Positions 1 to 8,956 are shown, counted from the first letter of the stretch. The stretch is 17,650 bases of DNA from Xanthobacteraceae bacterium (GCA_030037185.1 JASHRR010001442.1:1-17650); one strand, 5' to 3'. Numbers and translations: made by a program. The notes: generated from the sequence alone by a model not told the origin.

Positions 1-1
1 G

Positions 2-739
<738 letters not shown>

Positions 740-850
740 CGTCAGTTGCCTGGAGCGCGGTCGTCGCCGGCTCGTCCTGGGGCGACCCCGAGCAGGCCCT
801 CCCTACCCTGTCACCGTGGTCCCGCATGGGTGGCGGGTCGAATAATCGAG

Positions 851-857
851 GAGAGGG
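851..857 (+). promoter_or_regulatory. Strong Shine-Dalgarno ahead of the 54-residue ORF
   Basis: The purine run GAGAGGG, preceded by GAG, lies directly before the ATG at 858. It is the best ribosome-binding sequence between gmd and fcl. The fcl start at 1019 has no such sequence of its own, so this site probably serves both the small ORF and, by coupling, fcl. Confidence 0.5.
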
Positions 858-1022
858 ATGCGTTCAGCACGCAACGTCAAAAGACGATATGTACAGTCGG
901 CGGACGGCTGGCACGCGTTGGCCCGCGCTTGCTCTCAGGCTTCGCTCTGGCTGGAGCATCCGCGAGGTTCCGGTGATTCAAGCCTACTGGAATCCGGTCT
1001 GATGTCGAATGCCGTGTCATGA
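858..1022 (+). CDS. Small ORF (54 aa) translationally coupled to fcl, unknown function
   Basis: An ATG at 858 follows a strong purine-rich ribosome-binding sequence and opens a 54-codon frame. Its TGA (1020-1022) overlaps the fcl start codon in an ATGA arrangement (1019-1022), the usual geometry for translational coupling. The peptide begins MRSARNVKRRYVQ, is basic at its N-terminus, has no clear membrane segment and matches no family I recognise. It could be a leader peptide that delivers ribosomes to fcl, a genuine small protein, or the surviving end of a larger deleted gene between gmd and fcl. The evidence is positional (good RBS plus exact overlap); no homology supports it. Confidence 0.45.
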   Translation: MRSARNVKRRYVQSADGWHALARACSQASLWLEHPRGSGDSSLLESGLMSNAVS

Positions 1023-2029
1023 CACGCGAGCTTGCGACCACGGCGCTGCCGCTCGATTTGACCGGACGGCGCATTTTTGTCGCCGGCCATCGCGGCATGG
1101 TGGGCAGCGCGCTGGTGCGGCGGCTGAAGGAGGAGCATTGCGAGGTGCTCACGGCCGATCGCCGCGCGCTCGACCTGACCCGGCAGGCCGACACCGAGGA
1201 GTGGCTGCGCCATAACCGGCCGGATGTGGTCATGGTGGCGGCGGCCCGGGTCGGTGGCATTGCCTACAACAACGCGTTTCCGGTCGACTTCCTCGCCGAC
1301 AATCTGGCGATCGAACTCAACCTGATCAGCGGCTCGTTTGCAATCGGTGTCCGCAAGCTTCTGTTTCTCGGATCGTCCTGCATTTATCCGAGGCTTGCGC
1401 CGCAGCCGATGACTGAAGCTGTGCTGCTCACCGGCCCGCTCGAGCCGACTAACCAGTGGTATGCGGTCGCCAAGATCGCCGGCGTCAAGCTCGTCGAGGC
1501 CTATCGCCGGCAACATGGCGCCGATTTCATTGCGCTCATGCCGACCAACCTCTATGGCCCGGGCGACAACTATCATCCCGAGCACAGCCATGTGCCGGCG
1601 GCGCTCATCCGCCGCTTCCACGAGGCGAAGCTTGCCGAGGCCCCCTCCGTTACAGTCTGGGGGACAGGACGGCCCCGGCGCGAATTCCTGGCCGTCGATG
1701 ACCTCGCCGATGCCTGCGTGTTTGCGTTGAAGAACTATTCCGATGAGCGCATCCTCAATGTCGGCACCGGCCACGACGTGACGATCGCCGATTTTGCCGG
1801 GCTCGTCGCCGGTGTGGTCGGCTATGCGGGCGACATCGTCTTCGACACCTCCCGCCCGGACGGCGCCCCCCGAAAATTGCTTGATGTGAGCGCTTTGACG
1901 AGATTGGGCTGGTCGGCGCGCACGGAATTGCGCGATGGAATTGCGGCGGCTTATCGAGATTATCTCAAGGCGGGGCGCGGCGAGGCGGTGTGGAAGGGGG
2001 AGCACAGCGCGGCCGGCCCACAGCGATGA
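1019..2029 (+). CDS. fcl: GDP-L-fucose synthase (epimerase/reductase)
   Basis: Converts GDP-4-keto-6-deoxymannose to GDP-L-fucose using NADPH (3,5-epimerisation then 4-reduction), directly after Gmd. The 336-residue length is close to the usual 310-330. Seen in the sequence: nucleotide-binding GHRGMVGS at residues 23-30; AARVGGI typical of this family near 75-81; SSCIYP with the catalytic Ser119 and Cys121; the YAVAK pair Tyr148/Lys152; LYGPGDNYHPEHSHV with the catalytic His191; and WGTGRPRREFL. All catalytic positions known for the E. coli enzyme (Ser, Cys, Tyr, Lys, His) have counterparts. The start codon overlaps the stop of the 54-residue ORF and lacks its own good RBS, so coupling is likely. 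The N-terminus is about a dozen residues longer than in E. coli, so a later start cannot be excluded. Confidence 0.97.
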   Translation: MTRELATTALPLDLTGRRIFVAGHRGMVGSALVRRLKEEHCEVLTADRRALDLTRQADTEEWLRHNRPDVVMVAAARVGGIAYNNAFPVDFLADNLAIELNLISGSFAIGVRKLLFLGSSCIYPRLAPQPMTEAVLLTGPLEPTNQWYAVAKIAGVKLVEAYRRQHGADFIALMPTNLYGPGDNYHPEHSHVPAALIRRFHEAKLAEAPSVTVWGTGRPRREFLAVDDLADACVFALKNYSDERILNVGTGHDVTIADFAGLVAGVVGYAGDIVFDTSRPDGAPRKLLDVSALTRLGWSARTELRDGIAAAYRDYLKAGRGEAVWKGEHSAAGPQR

Positions 2030-2184
2030 CGCGGCTGCAGCGACCGTTGGGTCGCCCTGTGCCGTCTGCGGTCCACCGTTTGCCGAATGGCCCCTCGGCG
2101 ATCGCCCTCCCCGCAAGCGCCTTGGCAGGTAAACAGGCGGCCCCCAGGCCCGACACGAACTCGCCACTGCGGAGAGGTCCCCAC

Positions 2185-2219
2185 CCGGAATCTTGCGGCG
2201 GCGAGCGCGCAAATTCCGG
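2185..2219. terminator. Hairpin in the convergent gap between fcl and the M28 peptidase gene
   Basis: The left arm CCGGAATcTTGCG pairs with the right arm CGCAAATTCCGG, giving 12 base pairs with one bulged C (2192) and a 10-base loop. No T-run follows on either strand, so it is not a canonical intrinsic terminator. Its position in the 296-base gap between two convergent genes suits a transcript-end structure acting in both directions. The rest of that gap (2030-2325) shows no recognisable gene. Confidence 0.4.
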
Positions 2220-2325
2220 ATTGCCCTCGCAGCGGCGATGTTGGAGCACGCCCGTTTGGGGGCCGGCCCCGCGACGTCATGGTTATGGGCGATCCCAATC
2301 CCTCAAGGTGAGCCGAAGCGAGCAA

Positions 2326-3816
2326 CTATCGGACAGGTCCCTCATTCCCTGGCGCCGCAACCATCACCGCCTTGAGCGCATGCACAAGGGCCTGAGCATT
2401 CTGCTCGAGAACGCCGCGATCGATGTTGTCGATCGTGTCGCAGGCCTGGTGATAGCACGCATCAAAAGGCCGGCCCGCCGTGCCGCCGAACAAGTTCGCC
2501 TGGTTCTCCGACTTCGAGCCGCCTGCACCGGTGTAGAGGCCGACGGTCGGGATGCCCTTCTGGGAAAAGGAGGAGTCGTCACTGCCAAATCGCGTTCCCG
2601 TGCGCTCCTCGACGTTCAGACCGCGGTCGCGGAATTCAGCTACAAGTTCGCGCCGTGCGAGAGCAGCAGGGCCGTCCTGTGCGGTTGCCGGGCCCTGGAC
2701 GTAGCGCGTGAAATTCGGGGAGCCTACCATGTCGAGATTGATGTAGAGCGCGATACGCCGCCGCTCCTCTTCGGACAAGGCGTCGACGTGGTGCCGCGAT
2801 CCGATCAGGCCGCGCTCTTCGGCGCCCCAGAATGCGAAGCGCACGGGACGGCGCCCTAGAGCCGGTTCCTGCGCCAGCTGCAGGGCCGCTTCGAGTACGG
2901 CGGCCGTGCCGCTGCCATTGTCGTTGATGCCAGGGCCCTCCGGGACGCTGTCGAGATGGGCGCCGACTACGATCCAGGCACCGCCGCTGCCGGTGCTCTG
3001 AGCGATCACGTTATGGGAGAGCCGTTTTCCGGCGACCGCGTCGACGGCAAGATGAACAGTGACGCGTCCGCTCTGAGCCTCTGCGCCCAGCGTGCGGCCG
3101 AGCGCGTAGGGGATGCCGACCACCGGAACAGGGGCGGACTTGGCAAGTTGACCCGAGAAGGCATCCTTGCGGCCGTCGGTGCCTTCATTCATGATGATGA
3201 CCCCGACGGCGCCCGCCGCGACGGCGTTCTCGACCTTCGTCACGAACTGGCAGGTCCCGCGTCGGATCAGCGCCACCGTGCCAGGTTCGAAATCCTTAAA
3301 GTCGCCCGCTTCACATCCGCTCGTTGACGCGGCCGGCGGCTGCGCCCCAAGCTCAAGACTGACGGCGCTCAGCCGCGTTGTCACCTCGCCGGAGCCGGAG
3401 TTGGCGAGCGTGCGAACCGCCCCGGTCGAAGGTGGCTGCCGCGAGCCGTCCGCAGCGCTCACGACCAGAACAGGAGGCGAGCGCTCCTCGAAAAATGGAA
3501 ATTCGAATTCTTCAAAGCGAACCTGGTAACCTGCCTGCGCGAGCTGCTCTGACACGTATTCGGCGGAACGATCATAGCCGGCCGTTCCCGCGGCGCGGTT
3601 GCCGCCGTTCGCAGAGGCGATGTCCTGGAGTACCTGCAGATGCCTGAAGGCGCCCGTAGCGGATCCAGGCGGACGGCGCGGCGGTGCGGCACCAGCTGCG
3701 GTTTGTGCCTCGCTTGAGGTCGAGGTGAGGCCGCTCGGCCCTAATAGGGCGAGCAACACGGCGGCGATCACCGAGCTTGAACGAAACGCTCCGGATGGCA
3801 TCATCGAGGCGACCAT
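2326..3816 (-). CDS. Exported M28-family zinc aminopeptidase with PA domain
   Basis: A secreted or periplasmic metallo-aminopeptidase that removes N-terminal residues from peptides. With the start at 3816 the protein has 496 residues and begins with a plausible signal peptide: a hydrophobic stretch SSVIAAVLLALLG, then a small-residue cleavage region near SSEA-QT. The frame stays open up to 3957, but that would bury the signal. Next comes a protease-associated (PA) domain at about residues 150-250 (CEAGDFKDFEPG, IRRGTCQFVTKVENA), then the peptidase domain. The M28 zinc and catalytic residues are all visible: His287 in GAHLDSV, Asp299 in INDNGSG, Glu333/Glu334 in WGAEERGLIGS, Asp362 in NLDMVGSPN and His456 in CYHQACDT. 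The blocks closely resemble Streptomyces griseus aminopeptidase. It is divergent from the lyase operon and shares the short upstream region 3817-3939 with it. A start at 3804 is also possible, as no strong RBS decides it. Confidence 0.93.
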   Translation of the reverse strand: MVASMMPSGAFRSSSVIAAVLLALLGPSGLTSTSSEAQTAAGAAPPRRPPGSATGAFRHLQVLQDIASANGGNRAAGTAGYDRSAEYVSEQLAQAGYQVRFEEFEFPFFEERSPPVLVVSAADGSRQPPSTGAVRTLANSGSGEVTTRLSAVSLELGAQPPAASTSGCEAGDFKDFEPGTVALIRRGTCQFVTKVENAVAAGAVGVIIMNEGTDGRKDAFSGQLAKSAPVPVVGIPYALGRTLGAEAQSGRVTVHLAVDAVAGKRLSHNVIAQSTGSGGAWIVVGAHLDSVPEGPGINDNGSGTAAVLEAALQLAQEPALGRRPVRFAFWGAEERGLIGSRHHVDALSEEERRRIALYINLDMVGSPNFTRYVQGPATAQDGPAALARRELVAEFRDRGLNVEERTGTRFGSDDSSFSQKGIPTVGLYTGAGGSKSENQANLFGGTAGRPFDACYHQACDTIDNIDRGVLEQNAQALVHALKAVMVAAPGNEGPVR

Positions 3817-3882
3817 GGCGAGTTCTGCCGAGTGCAGTTGGGATTCTAATAATGCCGGCGCCGCTGCGCGAACGCCAGCGAT

Positions 3883-3910
3883 TTGAGCGTCGGCGGAATT
3901 GCGGTATTCT
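3883..3910 (+). promoter_or_regulatory. Candidate sigma-70-type promoter of the catabolic operon
   Basis: TTGAGC (3883-3888) and TATTCT (3905-3910) are separated by 16 bases, each matching four of six consensus positions. Transcription would begin near 3917 and leave a short leader containing GGAG (3930-3933), six bases before the ATG at 3940. It lies in the only gap upstream of the eight-gene operon. This is a pattern match only. Confidence 0.33.
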
Positions 3911-3939
3911 GGGTAGGGTCCAGCCGTATGGAGCAACTC

Positions 3940-4827
3940 ATGAGCCGGGGACGCCAATTCCGAGACCTGTTGCGGCGCGGCGGCCTGATAATCGCGCCTG
4001 GCGCCTATGATTGCATAACAGCGCGATCAATCGCGCACGCCGACTTCGCTGCAATCTACATGACCGGTGCCGGCACTGCAGCGACGCTCGGCTATCCTGA
4101 TTACGGCCTCCTCACCATGTCGGAGATGGCTGACAATGCGGGCCGTATCGCCGCGGCCGTCGATGTGCCGGTCATTGCCGACGCCGATACGGGCTACGGC
4201 AACGAACTCAACGCGACGCGCACGGTACGGGAATACGAGTGGAGGGGCGTTGCCGGTCTTCACATCGAGGATCAAGGCTTCCCGAAAAAGTGCGGTCATC
4301 TCGACGATAAGACGGTGGTGTCGCTCGACGAATATCTGGCGAAAATCCGGGCGGCAGTGGCGGCAAAACGCGATCCGGATTTCTTCATCATCGCGCGCAC
4401 AGACAGCCGCGCGGTGCTCGGCTTTGCGGAAGCGGTCCGGCGGGCCAACGCGGCGCTTGCGGCGGGCGCCGACATGGCTTTCGTGGAGGCGCCCCAGACC
4501 CTGGAAGAGGTCGCAGCTGTGCCGCGTCTCGTCAATGGCCCGTGTCTTCTCAACGTGGTTTGGCGCGGCAAGACCCCGGAACTGCCATTCGATGATGTCG
4601 AACGCATGGGCTATCGGCTGGCGATCGTGCCGGGCATGCTGTTCAAGGCCGTTATCGGGGTCTGCGACGCTACGCTGTCGGACCTGCGCCGTAGCGGCCG
4701 CCACCCGGTTCCGGTGCACAGCATGACGGTGCGGGAGGCGTTCCGGCGCGTCGGCGCCGACGAGTGGGATAGGATCAGGGAACGCTTCGTTGCGGTCAAG
4801 TCTCCACCAGCCGCGGCGGCGGAGTAG
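3940..4827 (+). CDS. Isocitrate lyase / PEP mutase superfamily C-C lyase (2-alkylmalate or methylisocitrate lyase-like)
   Basis: A cytoplasmic Mg-dependent enzyme of the PEP-mutase/isocitrate-lyase superfamily, 295 residues, as expected for the short members (2-methylisocitrate lyase, 2,3-dimethylmalate lyase, oxaloacetate decarboxylase). Visible are the metal-binding DADTGYGN block (residues 81-88), the phosphate/carboxylate-binding YMTGAGTAA segment (40-48), HIEDQ, and the catalytic-loop signature PKKCGH (115-120) with Cys118. That cysteine signature points to a lyase rather than to PEP mutase or phosphonopyruvate hydrolase. The chosen ATG at 3940 has GGAG six bases upstream; an ATG at 3928 and a TTG at 3883 are alternatives. 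The stop abuts the hydratase large-subunit gene. With the following hydratase it probably cleaves an alkylmalate into an oxoacid and a carboxylic acid; the exact substrate is inferred, not seen. Confidence 0.88.
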   Translation: MSRGRQFRDLLRRGGLIIAPGAYDCITARSIAHADFAAIYMTGAGTAATLGYPDYGLLTMSEMADNAGRIAAAVDVPVIADADTGYGNELNATRTVREYEWRGVAGLHIEDQGFPKKCGHLDDKTVVSLDEYLAKIRAAVAAKRDPDFFIIARTDSRAVLGFAEAVRRANAALAAGADMAFVEAPQTLEEVAAVPRLVNGPCLLNVVWRGKTPELPFDDVERMGYRLAIVPGMLFKAVIGVCDATLSDLRRSGRHPVPVHSMTVREAFRRVGADEWDRIRERFVAVKSPPAAAAE

Positions 4828-6246
4828 GTGGCTTCAGTGGCCCCGCCGGCAACGTTGTTCGACAAGATCTGGACGTCGCATGCCATCCTGGTTCGCCCCG
4901 ATGGCGCTACGCTGGTACACGTCGATCGGCATTTCGTCCACGACGGCTCGGGCAATGCGTTTCGGATGCTGAAGGAGAAAGGCCTGCCGGTGCGGCGGCC
5001 AGACCGCACCTTCGCGACGCCCGATCACTACGTTTCGACGCTGAGCCACGATCTTGCTTCCGTCAGCGAGCCGCACCGCCGCAGCGTGGTCGCAGAGCTG
5101 GAGGCCAATGCTAAGGCTGCGGACCTGACACTGTTCGGGCTCGGCGATCGGCGGCAAGGAATCGTGCATGTCGTCGGGCCGGAGCAGGGGCTCAGCCAGC
5201 CTGGCATGGTGATCGTGTGCGGCGACAGTCATACCGCGACCCACGGCGCGCTCGGCGCGCTGTCGTTCGGCATCGGCGCCTCCGAGGTCGGTCACGTGCT
5301 GGCAACCCAGACCCTGTGGCAGCGCAAGCCCAAGAATATGCAGATCGTGGTCGACGGCACGCTCGGCCCCGGTGTGCATGCCAAGGACGTAATCCTTGCG
5401 ATCATCGCCCGAATCGGCGCCGCCGGCGGTGTGGGCCACGTCGTCGAGTATGCCGGCTCGACCATCCGGGCGATGGGAATAGAAGCCCGGTTGACGGTCT
5501 GCAACATGTCGATCGAGGCCGGCGCCCGCGCCGGCATGGTGGCGCCCGACGACACCACCTTTGCGTATTTGCACGGCCGGCCCTACGCGCCCAAGGGCGC
5601 CGAGTGGGACGCGGCATTGGCCTATTGGGCCTCGCTGCGTTCCGACACGGACGCGCAATTCGATCGAAAGATGCACCTTGATGCGGCGGACATCGCCCCC
5701 ATGGTGACCTGGGGGACGAGCCCTGAGGCGGCGGCTTCGATCACCGCGCGTGTTCCCGATCCCGCCAGCGCAACCGATGCGGCGCGGCGCGACAGCATGC
5801 AACGTGCTTTGGCCTATATGGACTTGCGGCCCGGGACGCTGCTCACCGAAATCGCCATCGACCGGGTGTTCATTGGCTCCTGCACGAACAGCCGGATCGA
5901 GGATCTGCGCGCCGCCGCCAAGGTGCTCGACGGCCGCCGCGCGGTCGTTCCGGCCTGGGCGGTGCCGGGCTCGGGCCTGGTGAAGCTGCAGGCCGAGACA
6001 GAGGGCCTCGATGGCATCTTCAGGCGCGCCGGTTTCGAATGGCGCCAATCGGGCTGCTCGATGTGTGTCGGGATGAATGGTGACCTGGTCGCCCCCGGCG
6101 AACGCTGTGCCTCGACGTCCAACCGCAATTTCGTCGGCCGTCAGGGCAAGGGCGTCCGTACCCATCTGATGAGCCCGGCGATGGCGGCGGCGGCCGCCAT
6201 CACGGGCAAGCTCACCGATGTCCGTCAAATCCCGATGAGTCCGTAA
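4828..6246 (+). CDS. leuC: Aconitase-family hydratase, large subunit (isopropylmalate isomerase LeuC-like)
   Basis: Large, iron-sulfur-carrying subunit of a two-subunit hydro-lyase that adds or removes water on a dicarboxylic or tricarboxylic acid. Length (472 residues) and blocks fit the LeuC type: VCGDSHTATHGALG (130-143), FGIGASEVGHVLATQTL, and three 4Fe-4S cysteines, Cys352 in GSCTNSR and Cys410/Cys413 in SGCSMCVGMN. The GTG start at 4828 directly follows the lyase stop, with GGCGGCGGAG just before it; a second GTG at 4837 is possible. No leuA or leuB is near, and the gene is sandwiched between a C-C lyase and a carboxylate receptor. A catabolic role (dimethylmaleate hydratase-like, citraconate/citramalate-like) is therefore more likely than leucine synthesis. 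Family assignment is secure; substrate is inference. Confidence 0.92.
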   Translation: MASVAPPATLFDKIWTSHAILVRPDGATLVHVDRHFVHDGSGNAFRMLKEKGLPVRRPDRTFATPDHYVSTLSHDLASVSEPHRRSVVAELEANAKAADLTLFGLGDRRQGIVHVVGPEQGLSQPGMVIVCGDSHTATHGALGALSFGIGASEVGHVLATQTLWQRKPKNMQIVVDGTLGPGVHAKDVILAIIARIGAAGGVGHVVEYAGSTIRAMGIEARLTVCNMSIEAGARAGMVAPDDTTFAYLHGRPYAPKGAEWDAALAYWASLRSDTDAQFDRKMHLDAADIAPMVTWGTSPEAAASITARVPDPASATDAARRDSMQRALAYMDLRPGTLLTEIAIDRVFIGSCTNSRIEDLRAAAKVLDGRRAVVPAWAVPGSGLVKLQAETEGLDGIFRRAGFEWRQSGCSMCVGMNGDLVAPGERCASTSNRNFVGRQGKGVRTHLMSPAMAAAAAITGKLTDVRQIPMSP

Positions 6247-6851
6247 TGGAACCTTTTCGTTGCCTTGACGCTGCGGCGGTGCCGCTTGGCGTGGCCAACA
6301 TCGACACCGACCAGATCATCCCGGCGCGTTTCCTGTGGCGCAAGCGCCGCGACGGCTTCGGACATTTGCTGTTCCACGATCTTCGCTTCAACGACAGCGG
6401 CGCGCCAAACCCTGATTTCGTGCTCAACCGGGATGCCTACCGGGATGCCCGCATTCTGGTCGCCGACCGCAATTTCGGCTGTGGCTCGTCGCGCGAGCAT
6501 GCCGTGTGGGCGCTCTGCGATTACGGCATCCGCGCCGTGGTGGCGCCGAGCTTCGGCGACATCTTTTTCAACAACAGCTTCCAGAATGGCTTGCTGCCGG
6601 TGGTGTTGCCCGCCGAGCGGGTTGCCGCACTGCGCGGCGTGTTGGAGCAGTCGCCCGCAACCGCCCTCGCCATCGATCTCGACGCACAGACGGTGACCGC
6701 ACCTGACGGCATCGCCGACCGGTTTGAAATCGATCCGTTCCGCAAGGAGTGCCTGCTGGCCGGTACGGACGATATCTCGTTTACGCTCGGCTACCGCGAC
6801 CGCATTGCCGAATTCGAGAATGCCTATGAAGCCAAGGTTCGTTGGCTGTAG
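6246..6851 (+). CDS. leuD: Aconitase-family hydratase, small subunit (LeuD-like)
   Basis: Swivelling small subunit that completes the active site of the preceding large subunit. The 201-residue length is normal for LeuD. Visible marks are NIDTDQIIPARFL (18-30) and the substrate-binding FGCGSSREHAVWAL (77-90), followed by FGDIFFNNSFQNGLLPV. The start is fixed by a TAATG junction: the ATG at 6246 shares its A with the large-subunit stop codon, so the two subunits are translationally coupled and presumably made in equal amounts. The residues that set substrate choice in this family cannot be read with certainty by eye, so 3-isopropylmalate, citraconate or dimethylmaleate types remain open. Confidence 0.93.
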   Translation: MEPFRCLDAAAVPLGVANIDTDQIIPARFLWRKRRDGFGHLLFHDLRFNDSGAPNPDFVLNRDAYRDARILVADRNFGCGSSREHAVWALCDYGIRAVVAPSFGDIFFNNSFQNGLLPVVLPAERVAALRGVLEQSPATALAIDLDAQTVTAPDGIADRFEIDPFRKECLLAGTDDISFTLGYRDRIAEFENAYEAKVRWL

Positions 6852-6890
6852 AGGGGCAACAATCGTCGCGCCGGCAACAGGGAGCACGGG

Positions 6891-7865
6891 ATGAGGCGGC
6901 GGACCTTCATCAGTCTGGCGGGTGGTGCGCTCGCGGCGCTGCGCGCGCCGCGCACCGCCGTCGCGCAGGCCTACCCCACCCGGCCGGTGATCCTGGTCAT
7001 CCCGTTTCCGCCCGGCGGTGGCAATGACGCACTCGGCCGCATGGTAGCCGACAAAATGAGCAAATCGCTGAACCAGCAGATCGTGGTGGAAAATCGCGGC
7101 GGCGCTGGCGGCACCATTGCGACGCGGGCGGTCGCCCGCAGCGCGCCCGACGGTTACACTATCCTGCTTGCCTACACCGGAACGCTTGCGATCAATCCGA
7201 GCCTCTATGCCAATCCGGGATACGATCCGCGCAGGGATTTTGCCCCGATTGGGCTGATCGCCGGACTGCCGAGCGTGCTGGTGGTGCATCCAATGCTGCC
7301 GGTCCGCTCGGTTGCGGAATTGATCGCATTCGCCAAGGCGCGGCCGGGCCGCATCGACTACGCGTTCGTGCCCGGCACCGTGGGACACATCACCACCGAG
7401 CTGTTCGCCAACACCGCCGGAATCGATTTCACGCGCATCCCCTATAAAGGCAACGGCCCCGCCATGACGGATCTCCTCGGCGGGCACGTGGCGATGATGT
7501 TTCTGTCGATTCTGCCCGTGCTGGAGCACGTGCGGGCCGGCACGTTGAACGCGCTCGCGGTGACAAGTGCGGCGCGCTCGGCCCTGCTCCCCGAGGTGCC
7601 GACGATTGCGCAAGCCGGCCTCCCGGGCTTTTCTGCCGTCATTCACTACGGGCTGTTGGCGCCGCTCGGGACCCCGCGCGACGTCATCGGCGAGTTGAAC
7701 ATGGCCCTCAGGGACGCACTTTCGGCGGATGACGTGCGGGCGCGGCTCGCCGCCGAAGGCGCGGTGCCGCTGCCGGGTACGCCCGCCGACTATGCGGCCG
7801 ATATCGAGGCTGAGGAGACCAGGTGGGGCGCGCTGGTGCGCAAGCTCAATCTGAAGGTCGAATGA
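6891..7865 (+). CDS. Bug-family periplasmic substrate-binding receptor (tripartite tricarboxylate transporter type)
   Basis: Periplasmic binding protein of the TctC/Bug type, 324 residues, which captures carboxylates for a TTT transporter or for sensing. It begins MRRRTFISLAGG, a twin-arginine-like or Sec signal, with likely cleavage after AVAQ at about residue 26. The mature start AYPTRPVILVIPFPPGGGNDALGR is characteristic of the family (the block holding the first carboxylate-binding loop), as are VVENRGGAGG, APDGYTIL, RIPYKGNGPAMTDLLGGHV, and LPEVPTIAQAGLPGF. The RBS is GGAG eight bases before the ATG. It sits 39 bases after the hydratase and overlaps the next gene by four bases (ATGA). 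No TctA/TctB membrane genes are present, which is common for Bug proteins, so the transporter partner is unknown. Context implies that its ligand is the operon's substrate. Confidence 0.95.
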   Translation: MRRRTFISLAGGALAALRAPRTAVAQAYPTRPVILVIPFPPGGGNDALGRMVADKMSKSLNQQIVVENRGGAGGTIATRAVARSAPDGYTILLAYTGTLAINPSLYANPGYDPRRDFAPIGLIAGLPSVLVVHPMLPVRSVAELIAFAKARPGRIDYAFVPGTVGHITTELFANTAGIDFTRIPYKGNGPAMTDLLGGHVAMMFLSILPVLEHVRAGTLNALAVTSAARSALLPEVPTIAQAGLPGFSAVIHYGLLAPLGTPRDVIGELNMALRDALSADDVRARLAAEGAVPLPGTPADYAADIEAEETRWGALVRKLNLKVE

Positions 7866-8956
7866 AAATTGCCGTGGTGGGCGGAGGTGCGGGAGGCGCT
7901 GCGGCAGTTGCAGAGCTCGTATCGGCTGGTCATGAAGTGAGGTTGTGGACCCGCTCTCAACAGACGCTTGCCCCTTTTCAGGAACAAGGCGGCGTTGCTT
8001 TCGACGGCGTCATGGGATGCGGCCTGGCAAAGCCGAGCCTGATGACGTGCGATCTGGCGGCAGCGACGGATGGAACCGCCGTGGTGGTGATCTGCGTGCC
8101 GACCCAGGCGCACAAAGACGTTGCCGACGCCCTGGCGCGAATCCGATCGAGCGTGCCGCTCGTGCTCAATCCCGGTCACACAGGTGGTGCGCTGGAAGTC
8201 CGACAAAGGTTCATCAGCAATGAACGTGAACCGCCGCCGATCGCCGAGTTTTCCACATTGACCTACGTGGCGCGCAAGTACACCCAGACGCGTGTGACCA
8301 TCACCGGCAAAGCAAAAACCGTACGCGTCGCGGCAATGCCCGGTGGTGAGAAGGCCGCAGAATTGGCCAAGCAGCTTTTCCCGGCCGCCAAGCCCGCCGC
8401 CGACGTTTTGGCCTGCGACCTTGCCAATGTGAACATGGTCCTGCATGTCCCCGGCGCGGTCCTTGGCGCCGCCTGGGTGGAAGCGACCGGCGGCGACTTC
8501 ACTTTCTATGTCCAGGCCATGACGGGAGGCGTCGCGCGTGTTATGCGCGCGTTGGATGACGAGCGACGGTCGGTCGCCCGCGTCTTCAATCATGACTTGC
8601 CCGCGTTAACGGCGGAAATGCAGGCCATCGGTACGGTGGAGCAATCGACCACGGACATCGATGATTTTGTTTCCGCGATTTCATCCGGGGCGGCCAACCG
8701 GCGCATCAAGGCTCCGAATTCTCTGCAACACCGCTATTATCGAGAGGACTTCTGCTATGGGCTCGTGCCTTTCACCGTCCTCGCTGGGATTGGCGGCGTC
8801 AACGTTCCCGTCGCAAAGTCGCTGCTGCAGATTGGTCAAGTGTTGCTCGGCTTCGATCTGGCGTCCGCGGGGCGGACCGCAGAGCGAATGGGCATCGCAG
8901 GTTTGGATCGCGGCGGCCTGTTGAGACTTGTTGGAGCACCATGTCATGACGGCTGA
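7862..8956 (+). CDS. Opine dehydrogenase (octopine/nopaline dehydrogenase family)
   Basis: NAD(P)-dependent enzyme that reductively joins an amino acid to a 2-oxoacid, or oxidatively splits such an opine. The 364-residue protein has an N-terminal Rossmann fold with VVGGGAGG (residues 5-12), a LNPGHTGG segment (102-109) typical of the family, and the C-terminal octopine-dehydrogenase domain. That domain carries NMVLHVPGAVLG, with His195 as probable catalytic base, and LQHRYYREDFCYGLVPF. The start at 7862 forms a four-base ATGA overlap with the receptor gene; an earlier in-frame start at 7823 would lie inside that gene and is unlikely. It overlaps the next gene by 11 bases. Unlike metallophore clusters (CntM type), there is no nicotianamine-synthase-like gene here, so a catabolic or novel-opine role is more likely. 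Substrates cannot be deduced. Confidence 0.9.
   Translation: MKIAVVGGGAGGAAAVAELVSAGHEVRLWTRSQQTLAPFQEQGGVAFDGVMGCGLAKPSLMTCDLAAATDGTAVVVICVPTQAHKDVADALARIRSSVPLVLNPGHTGGALEVRQRFISNEREPPPIAEFSTLTYVARKYTQTRVTITGKAKTVRVAAMPGGEKAAELAKQLFPAAKPAADVLACDLANVNMVLHVPGAVLGAAWVEATGGDFTFYVQAMTGGVARVMRALDDERRSVARVFNHDLPALTAEMQAIGTVEQSTTDIDDFVSAISSGAANRRIKAPNSLQHRYYREDFCYGLVPFTVLAGIGGVNVPVAKSLLQIGQVLLGFDLASAGRTAERMGIAGLDRGGLLRLVGAPCHDG

Noticed and set aside
1990..2859. Long plus-strand open frame of 289 codons across the end of the M28 gene
   Set aside because: It is mostly antisense to the clearly recognised M28 peptidase, has no family motif and no RBS; its length reflects high GC.
4834..6228. Long minus-strand frame opposite the hydratase large subunit
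   Set aside because: An antisense shadow of the LeuC-like gene, whose cysteine motifs and junctions are unambiguous on the plus strand.
7862..8956. Reading the opine dehydrogenase as part of an opine metallophore (staphylopine/pseudopaline) cluster
   Set aside because: No nicotianamine-synthase-like gene, no histidine racemase and no metallophore exporter or TonB receptor are present in the window.
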